From DASVTR01 sp033855775 (GTDB lineage Bacteria; Acidobacteriota; Blastocatellia; Pyrinomonadales; Pyrinomonadaceae): a DNA stretch of 22,966 bases. How positions within the stretch are numbered: the stretch's first letter is position 1; every line of letters starts with the position of its first letter. The notes under the pieces are model-generated. The model searched no databases, was not told the origin of the DNA, and was given only the letters and a program-made list of their open reading frames with translations. Location: NCBI GenBank assembly GCA_033855775.1, contig JAWVFT010000108.1, positions 1-22,966 of the forward strand, written 5' to 3'. This document shows positions 16,361 to 22,966 of the stretch, piece after piece. The translations under genes were made by a program, and so were the position numbers.

Positions 16361-16396
16361 AAGCGGCGGGAGATTCTGATGAAACTCCCGCCGCTT
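16361..16396. terminator. Terminator-like hairpin between convergent genes
   Basis: AAGCGGCGGGAG (16361-16372) pairs with CTCCCGCCGCTT (16385-16396), a perfect 12-bp GC-rich stem with a 12-base loop. It sits between the selenoprotein stop (16340) and the brnA stop (16426). No long T run follows on either strand. Confidence 0.6.
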
Positions 16397-16425
16397 GCTT
16401 GCTAACAACGCCTGAATTAAGTGGA

Positions 16426-16701
16426 CTAACGATGCTGCTCTTTATGCGCCTCGGCGTAAATCTTCAACGCTGCGTTAATACGATTCTGAAAATCTTCACC
16501 CTGCGCTCTGAACCATTCAAGCACCCCGGCATCAACGTCCAGCGTAATGGACACCATCTTCTCCGGCATCCGTAGACGAGCGTTGGCAAAGAATGTCTCA
16601 TCAAGGGATGGAATATCCGATGTGTCAATCTCTTCGTCTGTCATTTCGCTAACCCTCGCCCAATTCGTCTCTGAGGGTTTCTTCAAATCTTGCCCGCTCA
16701 T
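16426..16701 (-). CDS. brnA: BrnA-like antitoxin
   Basis: This 91-residue protein has the BrnA pattern: a polar N-terminus with NWARVSEMTDEEIDTSDIPS, then DETFFANARLRMPEKMVSIT and a ribbon-helix-helix DNA-binding C-terminus (SITLDVDAGVLEWFRAQGED, FQNRINAALKIYAEAHK). BrnA neutralises the BrnT ribonuclease and represses the operon. The start at ATG 16701 lies 53 bp inside the end of brnT in another frame; I keep it because the residues before the second Met belong to the conserved family N-terminus. The overlap implies translational coupling with the toxin gene upstream. Confidence 0.88.
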   Translation of the reverse strand: MSGQDLKKPSETNWARVSEMTDEEIDTSDIPSLDETFFANARLRMPEKMVSITLDVDAGVLEWFRAQGEDFQNRINAALKIYAEAHKEQHR

Positions 16702-16939
16702 GTTTCAAAGCCTTTCGTAAAGAGATGAGGCGAATTATATCTTCTCTTTCGGTATAAGTGACAACCACAATGAAATTCTTGAGAAAACCGATGCCAATCC
16801 AACGAGCTTCTCCGTAATCTTCTTTGGTATCCAGATTCGTCAGCATTGGAGCATCAAAGATTTCCCAAACGTCAACGAAATCCAACTCATGCTTACGAAT
16901 ATTCTCTCTGTTCTTTTCTTCATCCCACTCAAATTTCAC
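16649..16939 (-). CDS. brnT: BrnT-family toxin (ribonuclease)
   Basis: The 96 residues match BrnT: N-terminus MKFEWDEEKNRENIRKHELD, then FVDVWEIFDAP, the GEARWIGIG strand and the C-terminal IIRLISLRKALKHERARFEE. BrnT is a RelE-fold ribonuclease that arrests growth until bound by BrnA. Translation starts at GTG 16939; no clear Shine-Dalgarno is seen. On the minus strand TTGTCT followed 17 bases later by TAGAAG (about 16990 to 16962) could be the promoter, with low confidence. The gene order toxin then antitoxin is typical. Nothing in the pair looks broken, so it is probably functional. Confidence 0.9.
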   Translation of the reverse strand: MKFEWDEEKNRENIRKHELDFVDVWEIFDAPMLTNLDTKEDYGEARWIGIGFLKNFIVVVTYTEREDIIRLISLRKALKHERARFEETLRDELGEG

Positions 16940-17016
16940 GAGAGAAGTTTAACCGTCAGATGGCTTCTACGACAAGAAGGTTTAATAGACAAAGACATCT
17001 AACCCGTTCTCCGTCA

Positions 17017-17184
17017 TCGTCAGGCAAAACTCCTTTAGCGCAAGGCGAAACTTCTTCATCGCAAGACGAAACTTTGTTAGCGCAACACGAAACTTTGTTA
17101 GCGCAACACGAAATTATGCCATCGTCGGAGGAAATTTCTTTATCGTCTCGCCTGATTTCTTTATAGTGTTGGGAAATTACGTCG
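17017..17184. repeat. Tandem array A: 21-bp units, consensus GCGCAACACGAAACTTTGTTA-like
   Basis: Units begin at 17017, 17038, 17059, 17080, 17101, 17122 and 17143 with no gaps, and a decayed eighth unit starts at 17164. The middle units at 17080 and 17101 share GCGCAACACGAAA. The period is a multiple of three, so one plus frame reads as heptapeptides (AQGETSS, SQDETLL, AQHETLL) up to TAG 17164-17166; a minus frame also stays open through the array. That plus frame extends back to 16846 antisense to brnT, without a supported start. I see no decisive sign of translation. Units are contiguous, so it is not a CRISPR. Confidence 0.88.
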
Positions 17185-17203
17185 CAGGATGGCAATCTTC
17201 CGG

Positions 17204-17455
17204 CATAAGCTGGCGAACTTTTGTCATAAGTTGCTCAGCTTCCATCATAAGTTCATGAACTTACGGCATAAGCTCGCCAGCTTATGCCATAAGTAAAAGA
17301 CCTTTTGGCATAAGTTCGTCAGCTTGCGGCATAAGCAAGCGAACTTTTGTCATAAGTTGGCGAGCTTATGGCGTAAGTTGGCGAGCTTTCTTTAGCAGCA
17401 GCAATGCTTTTGGCGTAGGCGGGGTTGATTATGGCTAGAGTTGGGCGGCTTTCGC
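17204..17455. repeat. Tandem array B: 21-bp palindromic units, consensus CATAAGYTNGCNARCTTNTGN
   Basis: Nine units start at 17204 and every 21 bases to 17372, followed by decayed in-phase units at 17393, 17414 and 17435. Many units are hairpins by themselves; the one at 17267 is CATAAGCT-CGCC-AGCTTATG, a perfect 8-bp inverted repeat. In the plus frame from ATG 17189 the units read HKLANFC, HKLLSFH, HKFMNLR, HKLASLC, with hydrophobic residues at positions 3 and 6 of each heptad, until TAA 17294-17296; the frame then continues to TAG 17393-17395. On the minus strand the units read like SSPTYAI. The consensus is unrelated to array A next door. Confidence 0.9.
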
Positions 17456-17742
17456 TGTGTGCCGCACGATATAGTGCCGAAGATGCACCATCTGGCATAG
17501 AAATTTGTGCGCGGGCGTTGCGAGCGCAATAAAAACGCAAGAAAACTGTTGAGCGCGCTCTTTGTGTTTTTCGTAGGCACGCCTTTTGCTCTCGCCCTCT
17601 AACAACAGAGCGAAGCTCTCGCATAGTTTTTAAACTCTCTTCAGAGCACGCAGCCAGTCAAAAAGGTTTTGCCCCGGCGTGTCTCCTGCGAGTTGCTGAC
17701 CCCCGTTTAGACCTTTCACAAACAGAAGGAGCGTGGCGCGTC
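17456..17742. other. Leader region of the FecR-like gene, no gene seen
   Basis: This stretch follows the decayed end of array B. It holds only short open frames without ribosome-binding sites. AT-rich patches near 17540-17575 and 17620-17640 could carry promoter elements, but no pair is convincing. AGGAG at about 17727 lies roughly 12 bases before ATG 17743 and likely serves as its ribosome-binding site. Confidence 0.45.
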
Positions 17743-19938
17743 ATGCGTTCAAACAGAATCATCTCTACGGCTTTTCTTTCTCTGCTGCTTGCCCTGCTCG
17801 CCATCGCGGGCGCCACTGCTGTGCGCGCTGCCGACGAGGACGCGCCGGACGAATACGATGAGACGGCGCGCGTCGTGCGCGTCAGCCTGATTCGCGGCGA
17901 GGTCAGCCTGCGCAGAAGCGGCGATAAGGATTGGGAGCAGGCGAAGCTCAACTTTCCGCTCGTCGAAGGCGACACGCTGGCCACTGGCCGCGACTCGCGC
18001 CTCGAAATACAGATTGACGCGCGCAACTTCGTTCGCGTCGACGCAGACTCCGTGCTGCGCATCGTCACCCTGCGCGATGAAGGCGTCGCCCTCAGTTTGT
18101 CTGAAGGCACGGCGACGTTGCGCCTCGCGCGCTTCGACAAGGACAAAGAGTATTTCGAGGTGGACGCCCCGCGCACGACGATGGCCGCCGAGAAGCAAGG
18201 CGTCTATCGCTTGGACGTTGAGCGCGACGGAGGCCGCGTGCGCCTGACGGTGCGCGACGGCGGGCGCGCTCGCATCTACTCGGACACCTCCGGCTTCACC
18301 CTGCGCGACGGGCGCACGGCGGAGTTGGTCTACACGGGCATGGACGCGGGCGATTGGAACCTGACCGCCACGCGCTCCTTCGACACTTGGGACTTCTGGG
18401 TTGACGAGCGCGAGCGCGACTTGGCCGCTCGCCTGCGCTATGAAAACCGCGAGCGCTACTACGACGCGAACGTCTGGGGCGCGGAAGAGTTGGACGCCTA
18501 CGGCAACTGGTCTTACGCTAACGACTACGGCTGGATTTGGAGCCCGAACGTCACCGTCATCAACAACTATTACAACTGGGCGCCGTATCGCTACGGCCAC
18601 TGGACCTGGTGCTCGCCTTACGGCTGGACCTGGGTCGGCGACGAGCCCTGGGGATGGGCGCCGTATCACTACGGGCGTTGGGTCTACTACAACAACAACT
18701 GGTGTTGGGCGCCGCGCGGTTACGGCTACAACTATCGCCATGCATGGTGGCGTCCCGCCCTCGTCGCCTTCATCTTTATCCCGACTTCCTACGGCGAGCA
18801 AATCTGCTGGTACCCGCTCGGCCACAGGCAGCACGACCCGCGCAGCCGTTATTACCAGCAGACGCAGAGACAGCCCCTTCAACCGCTCAGGCGCGAAGAA
18901 CTGTCCAGACTTGAGCGCAGCAATCCTGCGTACCTGCGCGCCATCACAACACAACCCGCGCGCGAATTTGGACGCGCAACCGCGCGCCTGCAACCCGCCG
19001 CCGCGGACCTCGCGCGCCGCGCCGCGACGACCGAACCCGTGCGCGGTCGCCTCCCCATCCTGCCCGCAGGCAGAGGCGGCGGCGACGACGAGAAAAACGG
19101 CAACGGCGCGGACGGTCGAACGCGCCCCTTGATAACTGCTCGTCCTCCGGCCTCCGGCAACGTGCCTGCCGTAGCTTTGCGCGAACGCCCGACCGGAGCA
19201 GCCACGCGCACGCCCGGCGCTCCGCTCGACAACGAACTGCGCCGCTCGCGTCTCTACAACAACCGCGAGCCGCGTCCTGCTGCCAGCGCAGATGAGCGCG
19301 GGCAAGGCGGCGGCAACGTTGGCGGCAACACGGGCGGCAATGGCAACGGCACGGGCGCGGTCGAGCGTCCGCCGCGCGTCGCGCGCCCCATCGAGCGGCA
19401 ACCGCCCGAACGCGAAGACCGTGGCGGCAACGATTCCAACCCCGGCGCGAACAACAACGGGCGCGCCGCCAGACCGCCGCGCACCAACCCGGATGAGCGT
19501 CGCGCCTCGCCGCCAGACGTTGAGGTTCCACCCGCTCCGACGCGCACAAATGACGACGAGCGAAGACAACGCATCCGCCCGCGACCGGCCGAGACTCAAG
19601 ACGAGACGCCCGCGCCGCGACCCGAACCGCGTCGTGAACCAAGGCCCGAACCCAGACCTGAGCCCAGACAGGAACCGCGCCCTGAGATAAGGCCGGAGCC
19701 TAGACCTGAGCCGCGTCCCGAACCGCGACCTGAGCCACGACCTGAGCCACGGCCCGAACCCAGACAGGAAGCGCCGCCGCCACGAGAAGAGCCGCGACAC
19801 GAATCGCCGCCGCCGCGAGAGGAGCCGAGGCATGAAGCTCCGCCGCCTCAGCGAGAGGAACCGCGTCCGGCTCCGAGCGAAGACAGGCCCGCGCGTCCTT
19901 CGCGTCGTGGCGACGAACCCGGTCGCGTTCGTCGTTGA
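17743..19938 (+). CDS. Secreted FecR-domain protein with W/Y-rich DUF6600-type repeats and Pro/Arg tail, 731 aa
   Basis: Residues 1-29 form a signal peptide (MRSNRIISTAFLSLLLALLA onward). About residues 40-200 match a FecR-like beta domain (RVSLIRGEVSLRRSGDKDWE, LVEGDTLATGRDSRLEIQID, APRTTMAAEKQGVYRLDV). About residues 230-350 are dense in Trp/Tyr/Gly/Pro, with repeats such as GHWTWCSPYGWTWVGDEPWG and WAPYHYGRWVYYNNNWCWAP, as in DUF6600-type proteins of Acidobacteria. The remaining 350 or so residues are low complexity: Arg/Pro/Asn/Gly-rich, then a run of Pro-Arg-Pro-Glu units. There is no membrane anchor besides the signal, so it is probably periplasmic or surface-exposed. The FecR domain here has no neighbouring sigma factor or TonB receptor, so a role in iron signalling is unlikely. 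Function unknown. Confidence 0.88.
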   Translation: MRSNRIISTAFLSLLLALLAIAGATAVRAADEDAPDEYDETARVVRVSLIRGEVSLRRSGDKDWEQAKLNFPLVEGDTLATGRDSRLEIQIDARNFVRVDADSVLRIVTLRDEGVALSLSEGTATLRLARFDKDKEYFEVDAPRTTMAAEKQGVYRLDVERDGGRVRLTVRDGGRARIYSDTSGFTLRDGRTAELVYTGMDAGDWNLTATRSFDTWDFWVDERERDLAARLRYENRERYYDANVWGAEELDAYGNWSYANDYGWIWSPNVTVINNYYNWAPYRYGHWTWCSPYGWTWVGDEPWGWAPYHYGRWVYYNNNWCWAPRGYGYNYRHAWWRPALVAFIFIPTSYGEQICWYPLGHRQHDPRSRYYQQTQRQPLQPLRREELSRLERSNPAYLRAITTQPAREFGRATARLQPAAADLARRAATTEPVRGRLPILPAGRGGGDDEKNGNGADGRTRPLITARPPASGNVPAVALRERPTGAATRTPGAPLDNELRRSRLYNNREPRPAASADERGQGGGNVGGNTGGNGNGTGAVERPPRVARPIERQPPEREDRGGNDSNPGANNNGRAARPPRTNPDERRASPPDVEVPPAPTRTNDDERRQRIRPRPAETQDETPAPRPEPRREPRPEPRPEPRQEPRPEIRPEPRPEPRPEPRPEPRPEPRPEPRQEAPPPREEPRHESPPPREEPRHEAPPPQREEPRPAPSEDRPARPSRRGDEPGRVRR
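19615..19770 (+). repeat. 12-bp tandem coding repeat (Pro-Arg-Pro-Glu)
   Basis: Within the FecR-like gene about a dozen tetrapeptide units RPEP (with variants RREP, RQEP, RPEI) follow each other. Synonymous codons vary (CCC/CCT/CCG/CCA, GAA/GAG, CGC/CGA/AGA/AGG), so the peptide is more conserved than the DNA. That suggests selection for the peptide and not fresh slippage. A related PPPREEPRHE repeat follows to about 19860. Confidence 0.85.
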
Positions 19939-19957
19939 TAGTCTTCGTGTGACTTAA

Positions 19958-20104
19958 ACCGGGGAAGGCCGCGCCCCTTTTGTCCGACCGCAGACGACGA
20001 AGCAGGTTGAAGCGTGGAACGGCAAGAAGAGCGCCGCCGAACATCCGGCGAAGAATCTCAGGCAGAAGATGGAACGCGACGACAAACGCCTGAGCAAACG
20101 TTAA
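19958..20104 (+). pseudogene. Coding-like frame without a start (possible gene remnant)
   Basis: After a stop at 19955-19957 the frame is open for 48 codons to TAA 20102-20104. It reads like a genuine basic C-terminus (KQVEAWNGKKSAAEHPAKN, then LRQKMERDDKRLSKR), with GC-rich third positions like the neighbours. No ATG, GTG or TTG stands at a useful place and no ribosome-binding site is seen. It may be the decayed end of a small gene, or coincidence. Confidence 0.35.
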
Positions 20105-20113
20105 ATGACTTTC

Positions 20114-20216
20114 GCTTTCAAGCTTCGGGCTTCATGCTTTCAACTCAAAAACGCTGAAGCCCGAAACTTGAAAGCCGAACTCCTGAACCTTTGAACTTGA
20201 AACTTAAGAACTGAAA
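20114..20216. repeat. Inverted array of 7-bp repeats (GCTTNNN type)
   Basis: Left side: GCTTTCA, then GCTTCGG, GCTTCAT and GCTTTCA (20114-20142, one extra base after the first unit). CTTTCAAGCTTCGGGCTTC (20115-20133) pairs with GAAGCCCGAAACTTGAAAG (20156-20174) over 19 positions with one G-T pair. Degenerate complementary heptamers of the TTGAAAC/CTGAACC type continue to about 20216. The array ends 12 bases before the start of the next gene. Confidence 0.82.
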
Positions 20217-20227
20217 CCGGGGTCGTT

Positions 20228-22306
20228 ATGTCAGTCGCACGTCTTTGTCTCAACGTCATCTTGTTGTTGGCCGCGCTCACGCTCGGCGCGTACCTGTTCG
20301 CCGTGGTCAGCAGCGCGCAGACCAAAACCGAGCATCAATTCAAGCCCGACGTGCGCGGCGCTCAGCGCAAGCGCATGGGAGCCAGCCCGACTCCGCGCAC
20401 AGAAGGCCACACGCCGCAGCGCAGCCGCAACGCGATGCTGCCCACAAGGCCGCGCGCCAAGTCGCAGGCTGAACAAACGACGGCGCGGCATCCGGCGCGC
20501 GTCGTCGGCAAAGAAGCAAGCGCGAGCGGCGGCGCAACGAACGGCGCGCAGACCGAAGCGGCGACGCCGCTGCCCACGCGCATCGCCGCAGGCACGTCGC
20601 TCAGCCGCGTGATGCACACTTCGCAACTGAGCATCACATCCTCCGCCGGAAGCAACGAGCAGTACGTTGACCGCAACTTCGACTTGTCGGCTGACGAGCG
20701 CACGACGTTCGACAACGACGGCGGCTCTTTCGACAACGCCGTCGGTCGCTCCGGCTCGCGCTACGAAGTCTTCACAGCGATTAATGACAACGCTACGCCG
20801 TCGAATCTCAACGACGACTTTCCCATCGGCTTGCTCGTCGTGGCAGGCGACACCAACGGCGACTTCGTGCGCGACTCTTCGAGCAGCTACGACCTTGAGC
20901 GCGACTTTCATCTGCCGTCGGCCATCGCCGTCGTCTCCGGCACGTCGAACGCCGGGCGCGAGTTTGTCGTCGTTTCATCGAGCGGCTTTTACGGCGGCGC
21001 GGGCAACCCGGACAACGAGCCGACGGCGGGCGTCGTGCTGCTCGTGCGCGACCCCGCGACCGGAGGCTTTGACACGACGCGCTCCCGCTCCCTCGTCGCC
21101 CCCGGCAACAACCAACTCAACAACGCGAACGCGCTCGCCCTTCTGCCGAACAACGACCTCTTGATTGCCGACTTCGATTCCAACGAACTGCGCGTCGTCC
21201 GCGACACCAACTCGGACGGCTTGCCCGACACGCTCGACCCCGTTCCCTTTTATTCTTATCGCTTTTCCGACGACGCTCCGCTCGACATCGCCACCAACTC
21301 GCGCGGGCTGGTCTTCTCTCATTCGGTCGGCAACGATGCGGTCATGCTCGCGCTCTACGACGACAACAACGATGGCCGCGCCGACCGCGATGAAGTCGTC
21401 GTCGAAGGTCTATCGCTCGACAACAATCTGGTCTTCCACGGCTTGACGGTTGACCGCGAAGGAACCGTCTATGTCATCGAAGATGCGTCGGGGCAAGCAG
21501 ACCTCTTGGCTGACGGCGGCAATCTCGGCGCTCCGCGCATAGACGCTTTTCCAGACCCCGCGCTCAACGGATTCCCGCGCGACGGCTCAATCTTCGCGGA
21601 GACAGACCAGCCGAACACGCAAGCCCTGTCGGGCCTCGCCTTCGGCACGGACTCGACGCTCGGAGCCGTCGGGCATCTGACGATGACCAACAGCGCGAGC
21701 CGTCAGGGCAACGCGACGCGCAACGGGCTGGCGACTATCCTTGGCGCGAACCTGACGCGCGGGGCGCAGGGCGCGTCCGAAGCAGATGCCTCGGCGCGCG
21801 CCGTTCAAGTCAGCATCGAAGGCCGCTTCGTTCCGGTCTTCTCCTTCAACGATTCGCAGATTAACGTGCAAGCTCTGGACGCGGCGACGGGCGCGGCCTC
21901 CGTCGTCGTGTACGTCAACGGCGCCGCCACCGCCGCCGATGATGTGGCGATAGCGAACGACAATCCCGGCATCTTCACCGTGCCGCAGACGGGCGCGGGC
22001 GAAGCAGTCGCGTTGCTCGCATCGGGCTTGCGCTACACGAAGAGCCCGTTTCCGTCGCAGCTTAACGGCCAGCCTTCCGTCATCACGCTCTTCGGCACGG
22101 GCTGGCGCAACTCTCTGCCCGTCACCGTTCGCATCGGCGGGCAAACCGCGACGGTCGAGTACGCCGGAAGCGCGAACGTCTTTCCCAGCGGCCTTGACCA
22201 ACTCAACGTACGTCTGCCCGCCGGACTGACCGGCGCGCAAACAATCGTCCTGACCACCGCCAGCGGAGCCACCAGCCGCAGCGATGTGTTCGTCACGATT
22301 CAATGA
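20228..22306 (+). CDS. Secreted repeat-rich protein with Solibacter-type C-terminal domain (TIGR03437-like), 692 aa
   Basis: An N-terminal signal or anchor segment (LCLNVILLLAALTLGAYLFA) is followed by a low-complexity basic linker to about residue 130. The middle (about 150-480) has beta-propeller-like repeats with Asp-rich turns resembling calcium-binding FG-GAP/dockerin loops: DTNGDFVRDS, DTNSDGLPDTLD, DDNNDGRADRDE. The C-terminal 200 or so residues match the domain common in Acidobacteria: IEGRFVPVFSFNDSQINVQA, a short beta stretch, SVITLFGTGWRNS, VTVRIGGQTATVEYAG, GLDQLNVRLPAGLTGAQTIV. The protein is presumably exported and may bind carbohydrate or act in adhesion, which is inference. 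No catalytic residues are recognised. The start ATG 20228 has only a weak GGGG ahead. Codon bias matches the neighbours. Confidence 0.88.
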   Translation: MSVARLCLNVILLLAALTLGAYLFAVVSSAQTKTEHQFKPDVRGAQRKRMGASPTPRTEGHTPQRSRNAMLPTRPRAKSQAEQTTARHPARVVGKEASASGGATNGAQTEAATPLPTRIAAGTSLSRVMHTSQLSITSSAGSNEQYVDRNFDLSADERTTFDNDGGSFDNAVGRSGSRYEVFTAINDNATPSNLNDDFPIGLLVVAGDTNGDFVRDSSSSYDLERDFHLPSAIAVVSGTSNAGREFVVVSSSGFYGGAGNPDNEPTAGVVLLVRDPATGGFDTTRSRSLVAPGNNQLNNANALALLPNNDLLIADFDSNELRVVRDTNSDGLPDTLDPVPFYSYRFSDDAPLDIATNSRGLVFSHSVGNDAVMLALYDDNNDGRADRDEVVVEGLSLDNNLVFHGLTVDREGTVYVIEDASGQADLLADGGNLGAPRIDAFPDPALNGFPRDGSIFAETDQPNTQALSGLAFGTDSTLGAVGHLTMTNSASRQGNATRNGLATILGANLTRGAQGASEADASARAVQVSIEGRFVPVFSFNDSQINVQALDAATGAASVVVYVNGAATAADDVAIANDNPGIFTVPQTGAGEAVALLASGLRYTKSPFPSQLNGQPSVITLFGTGWRNSLPVTVRIGGQTATVEYAGSANVFPSGLDQLNVRLPAGLTGAQTIVLTTASGATSRSDVFVTIQ

Positions 22307-22482
22307 GCTTGAAGAAGGAGAAAGATGACAGCCCGGCTCAGGGCGATGAGCCGCGCCGTCATCGTTCTTCTTCTTCATCACACGTCACACTGTCCCCTTT
22401 ATGTTGCCGCTTTCACCCCTCGCCCCTTAACCCTGCCGCGCACGCCCTCACTCCTCACGCTTCCCGCCTTGCATCACGTTTA

Positions 22483-22848
22483 TCAGCAGGCATCGCCCGC
22501 GATGGAGTGGATGCTTTGCCAGCGGCCATTGCGCTTTTTATAGATTGAGTAGCCGTAGGCGTCGAAGCCTTCGTCCACGGTGACGACTTCGCCCGTGCCG
22601 TCGCCGTCCATGTCAAGTTGGTCAACGAAGGCGATGCCGCGCCCGAAGCCGCTGTCCATCTTGTAAGATTGAAACTCCGCCAGTTCCGCTCTGTAGCCTT
22701 TGCCCTGCGCGCTGGCGATGAGAAACAAATCGCGCCGCGCTCCGCTGATGTCGCCGGTTTTAATCACGAAATCGCCGATGAACTCAAACTGTCCATCGCC
22801 GTCCAGGTCCGTCGCCGTCAGGTTGTTCACCTTGAGGCGACGCATCAA
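22483..22848 (-). CDS. FG-GAP/VCBS-like repeat protein, C-terminal part, 5' end uncertain
   Basis: The stop is at 22483. Visible motifs are two Asp-rich loops, TATDLDGDGQFEFIGDF and VDQLDMDGDGTGEVVTVDEG, typical of FG-GAP/VCBS beta-propeller repeats that bind calcium, plus SIYKKRNGRWQSIHSIAG at the end. Candidate starts are TTG 22848 and ATG 22845, neither with a ribosome-binding site. The frame stays open to 22947 and reads plausibly as protein upstream of these starts (HNIYRQHKTSAAL), then meets a TGA at 22948-22950. So the true N-terminus is either a rare start in 22849-22947 or lost through a frameshift near the window edge. Such proteins are usually exported and longer, which favours a broken or incompletely seen gene. 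The gap 22307-22482 holds no supported gene. Confidence 0.65.
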   Translation of the reverse strand: MMRRLKVNNLTATDLDGDGQFEFIGDFVIKTGDISGARRDLFLIASAQGKGYRAELAEFQSYKMDSGFGRGIAFVDQLDMDGDGTGEVVTVDEGFDAYGYSIYKKRNGRWQSIHSIAGDAC

Positions 22849-22966
22849 CGCGGCGGAAGTTTTATGCTGGCGATAAATGTTATGCGAATCAGGAGTAGAA
22901 AGTGAGCAACAAACAGGCGACGGCGAGTTTGCCGTAGCAATGCACCTTCAGCCCCTGACTCGAACG

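Noticed and set aside
16956..17195. 79-aa minus-strand protein rich in Cys/Asp heptads over array A
   Set aside because: It is the translation of the tandem repeat with only a TTG start and no ribosome-binding site; repeats with period 21 keep several frames open automatically.
17017..17455. CRISPR array
   Set aside because: The 21-bp units are contiguous and degenerate with no unique spacers, and no cas gene is nearby.
17319..17624. 101-aa minus-strand protein ending in SSPTY-type heptads over array B
   Set aside because: No ribosome-binding site or family match; its repetitive part is explained by the 21-bp array.
17749..19833. 694-aa minus-strand open frame opposite the FecR-like gene
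   Set aside because: It is a shadow in GC-rich, Arg/Pro-coding DNA; the plus strand has a signal peptide, recognisable domains and a proper start.
22303..22548. 81-aa and 72-aa plus-strand frames after the TIGR03437-like gene
   Set aside because: The sequence is pyrimidine-rich and low complexity, overlaps the minus-strand FG-GAP-like gene, and shows no domain or conserved composition.
22948..22950. Second selenocysteine TGA in the FG-GAP-like gene
   Set aside because: No redox motif surrounds it, the family does not use Sec, and no SECIS-like hairpin follows it.

Overview
The window is high-GC bacterial chromosome with densely packed genes on both strands. Three things point to an acidobacterium, most likely of the Blastocatellia type: a secreted protein ending in a domain of the Solibacter-type C-terminal family (TIGR03437-like), a FecR-like protein with W/Y-rich DUF6600-type repeats, and many Sec-secreted proteins of unknown function. 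That placement is inference from gene content; no rRNA is present.

Layout. Positions 1-3211 (minus) hold a PafA-type alkaline phosphatase followed by a secreted TPR protein that runs off the left edge. Positions 3438-5225 (plus) hold a hypothetical protein, a small four-cysteine zinc-binding candidate and a small secreted protein. Positions 5343-10341 (plus) hold rsmI, a very large zinc-ribbon membrane protein and another small secreted protein. Positions 10441-15285 (minus) hold a secreted M28 metallopeptidase and a three-gene proton-translocating transhydrogenase set, pntA1-pntA2-pntB. A tRNA-Glu(CTC) with a clear promoter and terminator follows at 15479-15552.

The most notable locus is 15717-16340. 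A carboxymuconolactone decarboxylase/AhpD-like peroxidase gene has an in-frame TGA exactly where the second cysteine of the CxxC redox motif belongs. The frame continues 113 codons past the TGA with intact family sequence. A nested hairpin with a GUU apical loop begins just after the TGA, and its upper stem starts 11 nt downstream, which is bacterial SECIS geometry. I interpret the gene as a selenoprotein (CxxU) that automatic gene calling would split in two. A strong promoter whose -35 box lies inside a perfect 14-bp palindrome precedes it. A BrnT/BrnA toxin-antitoxin pair faces it on the other strand.

The second theme is repeats built on 7 bp. Three intergenic sites (3344-3429, 6208-6342, 20114-20216) are inverted arrays of short degenerate heptanucleotides, with a different heptamer at each site. 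Positions 17017-17455 hold two adjacent tandem arrays with an exact 21-bp period and unrelated consensus sequences; units of the second are themselves palindromic and encode amphipathic heptads in one frame. Positions 17743-22306 hold two large secreted proteins, and the right edge holds part of a minus-strand protein with Asp-rich FG-GAP/VCBS-like motifs.
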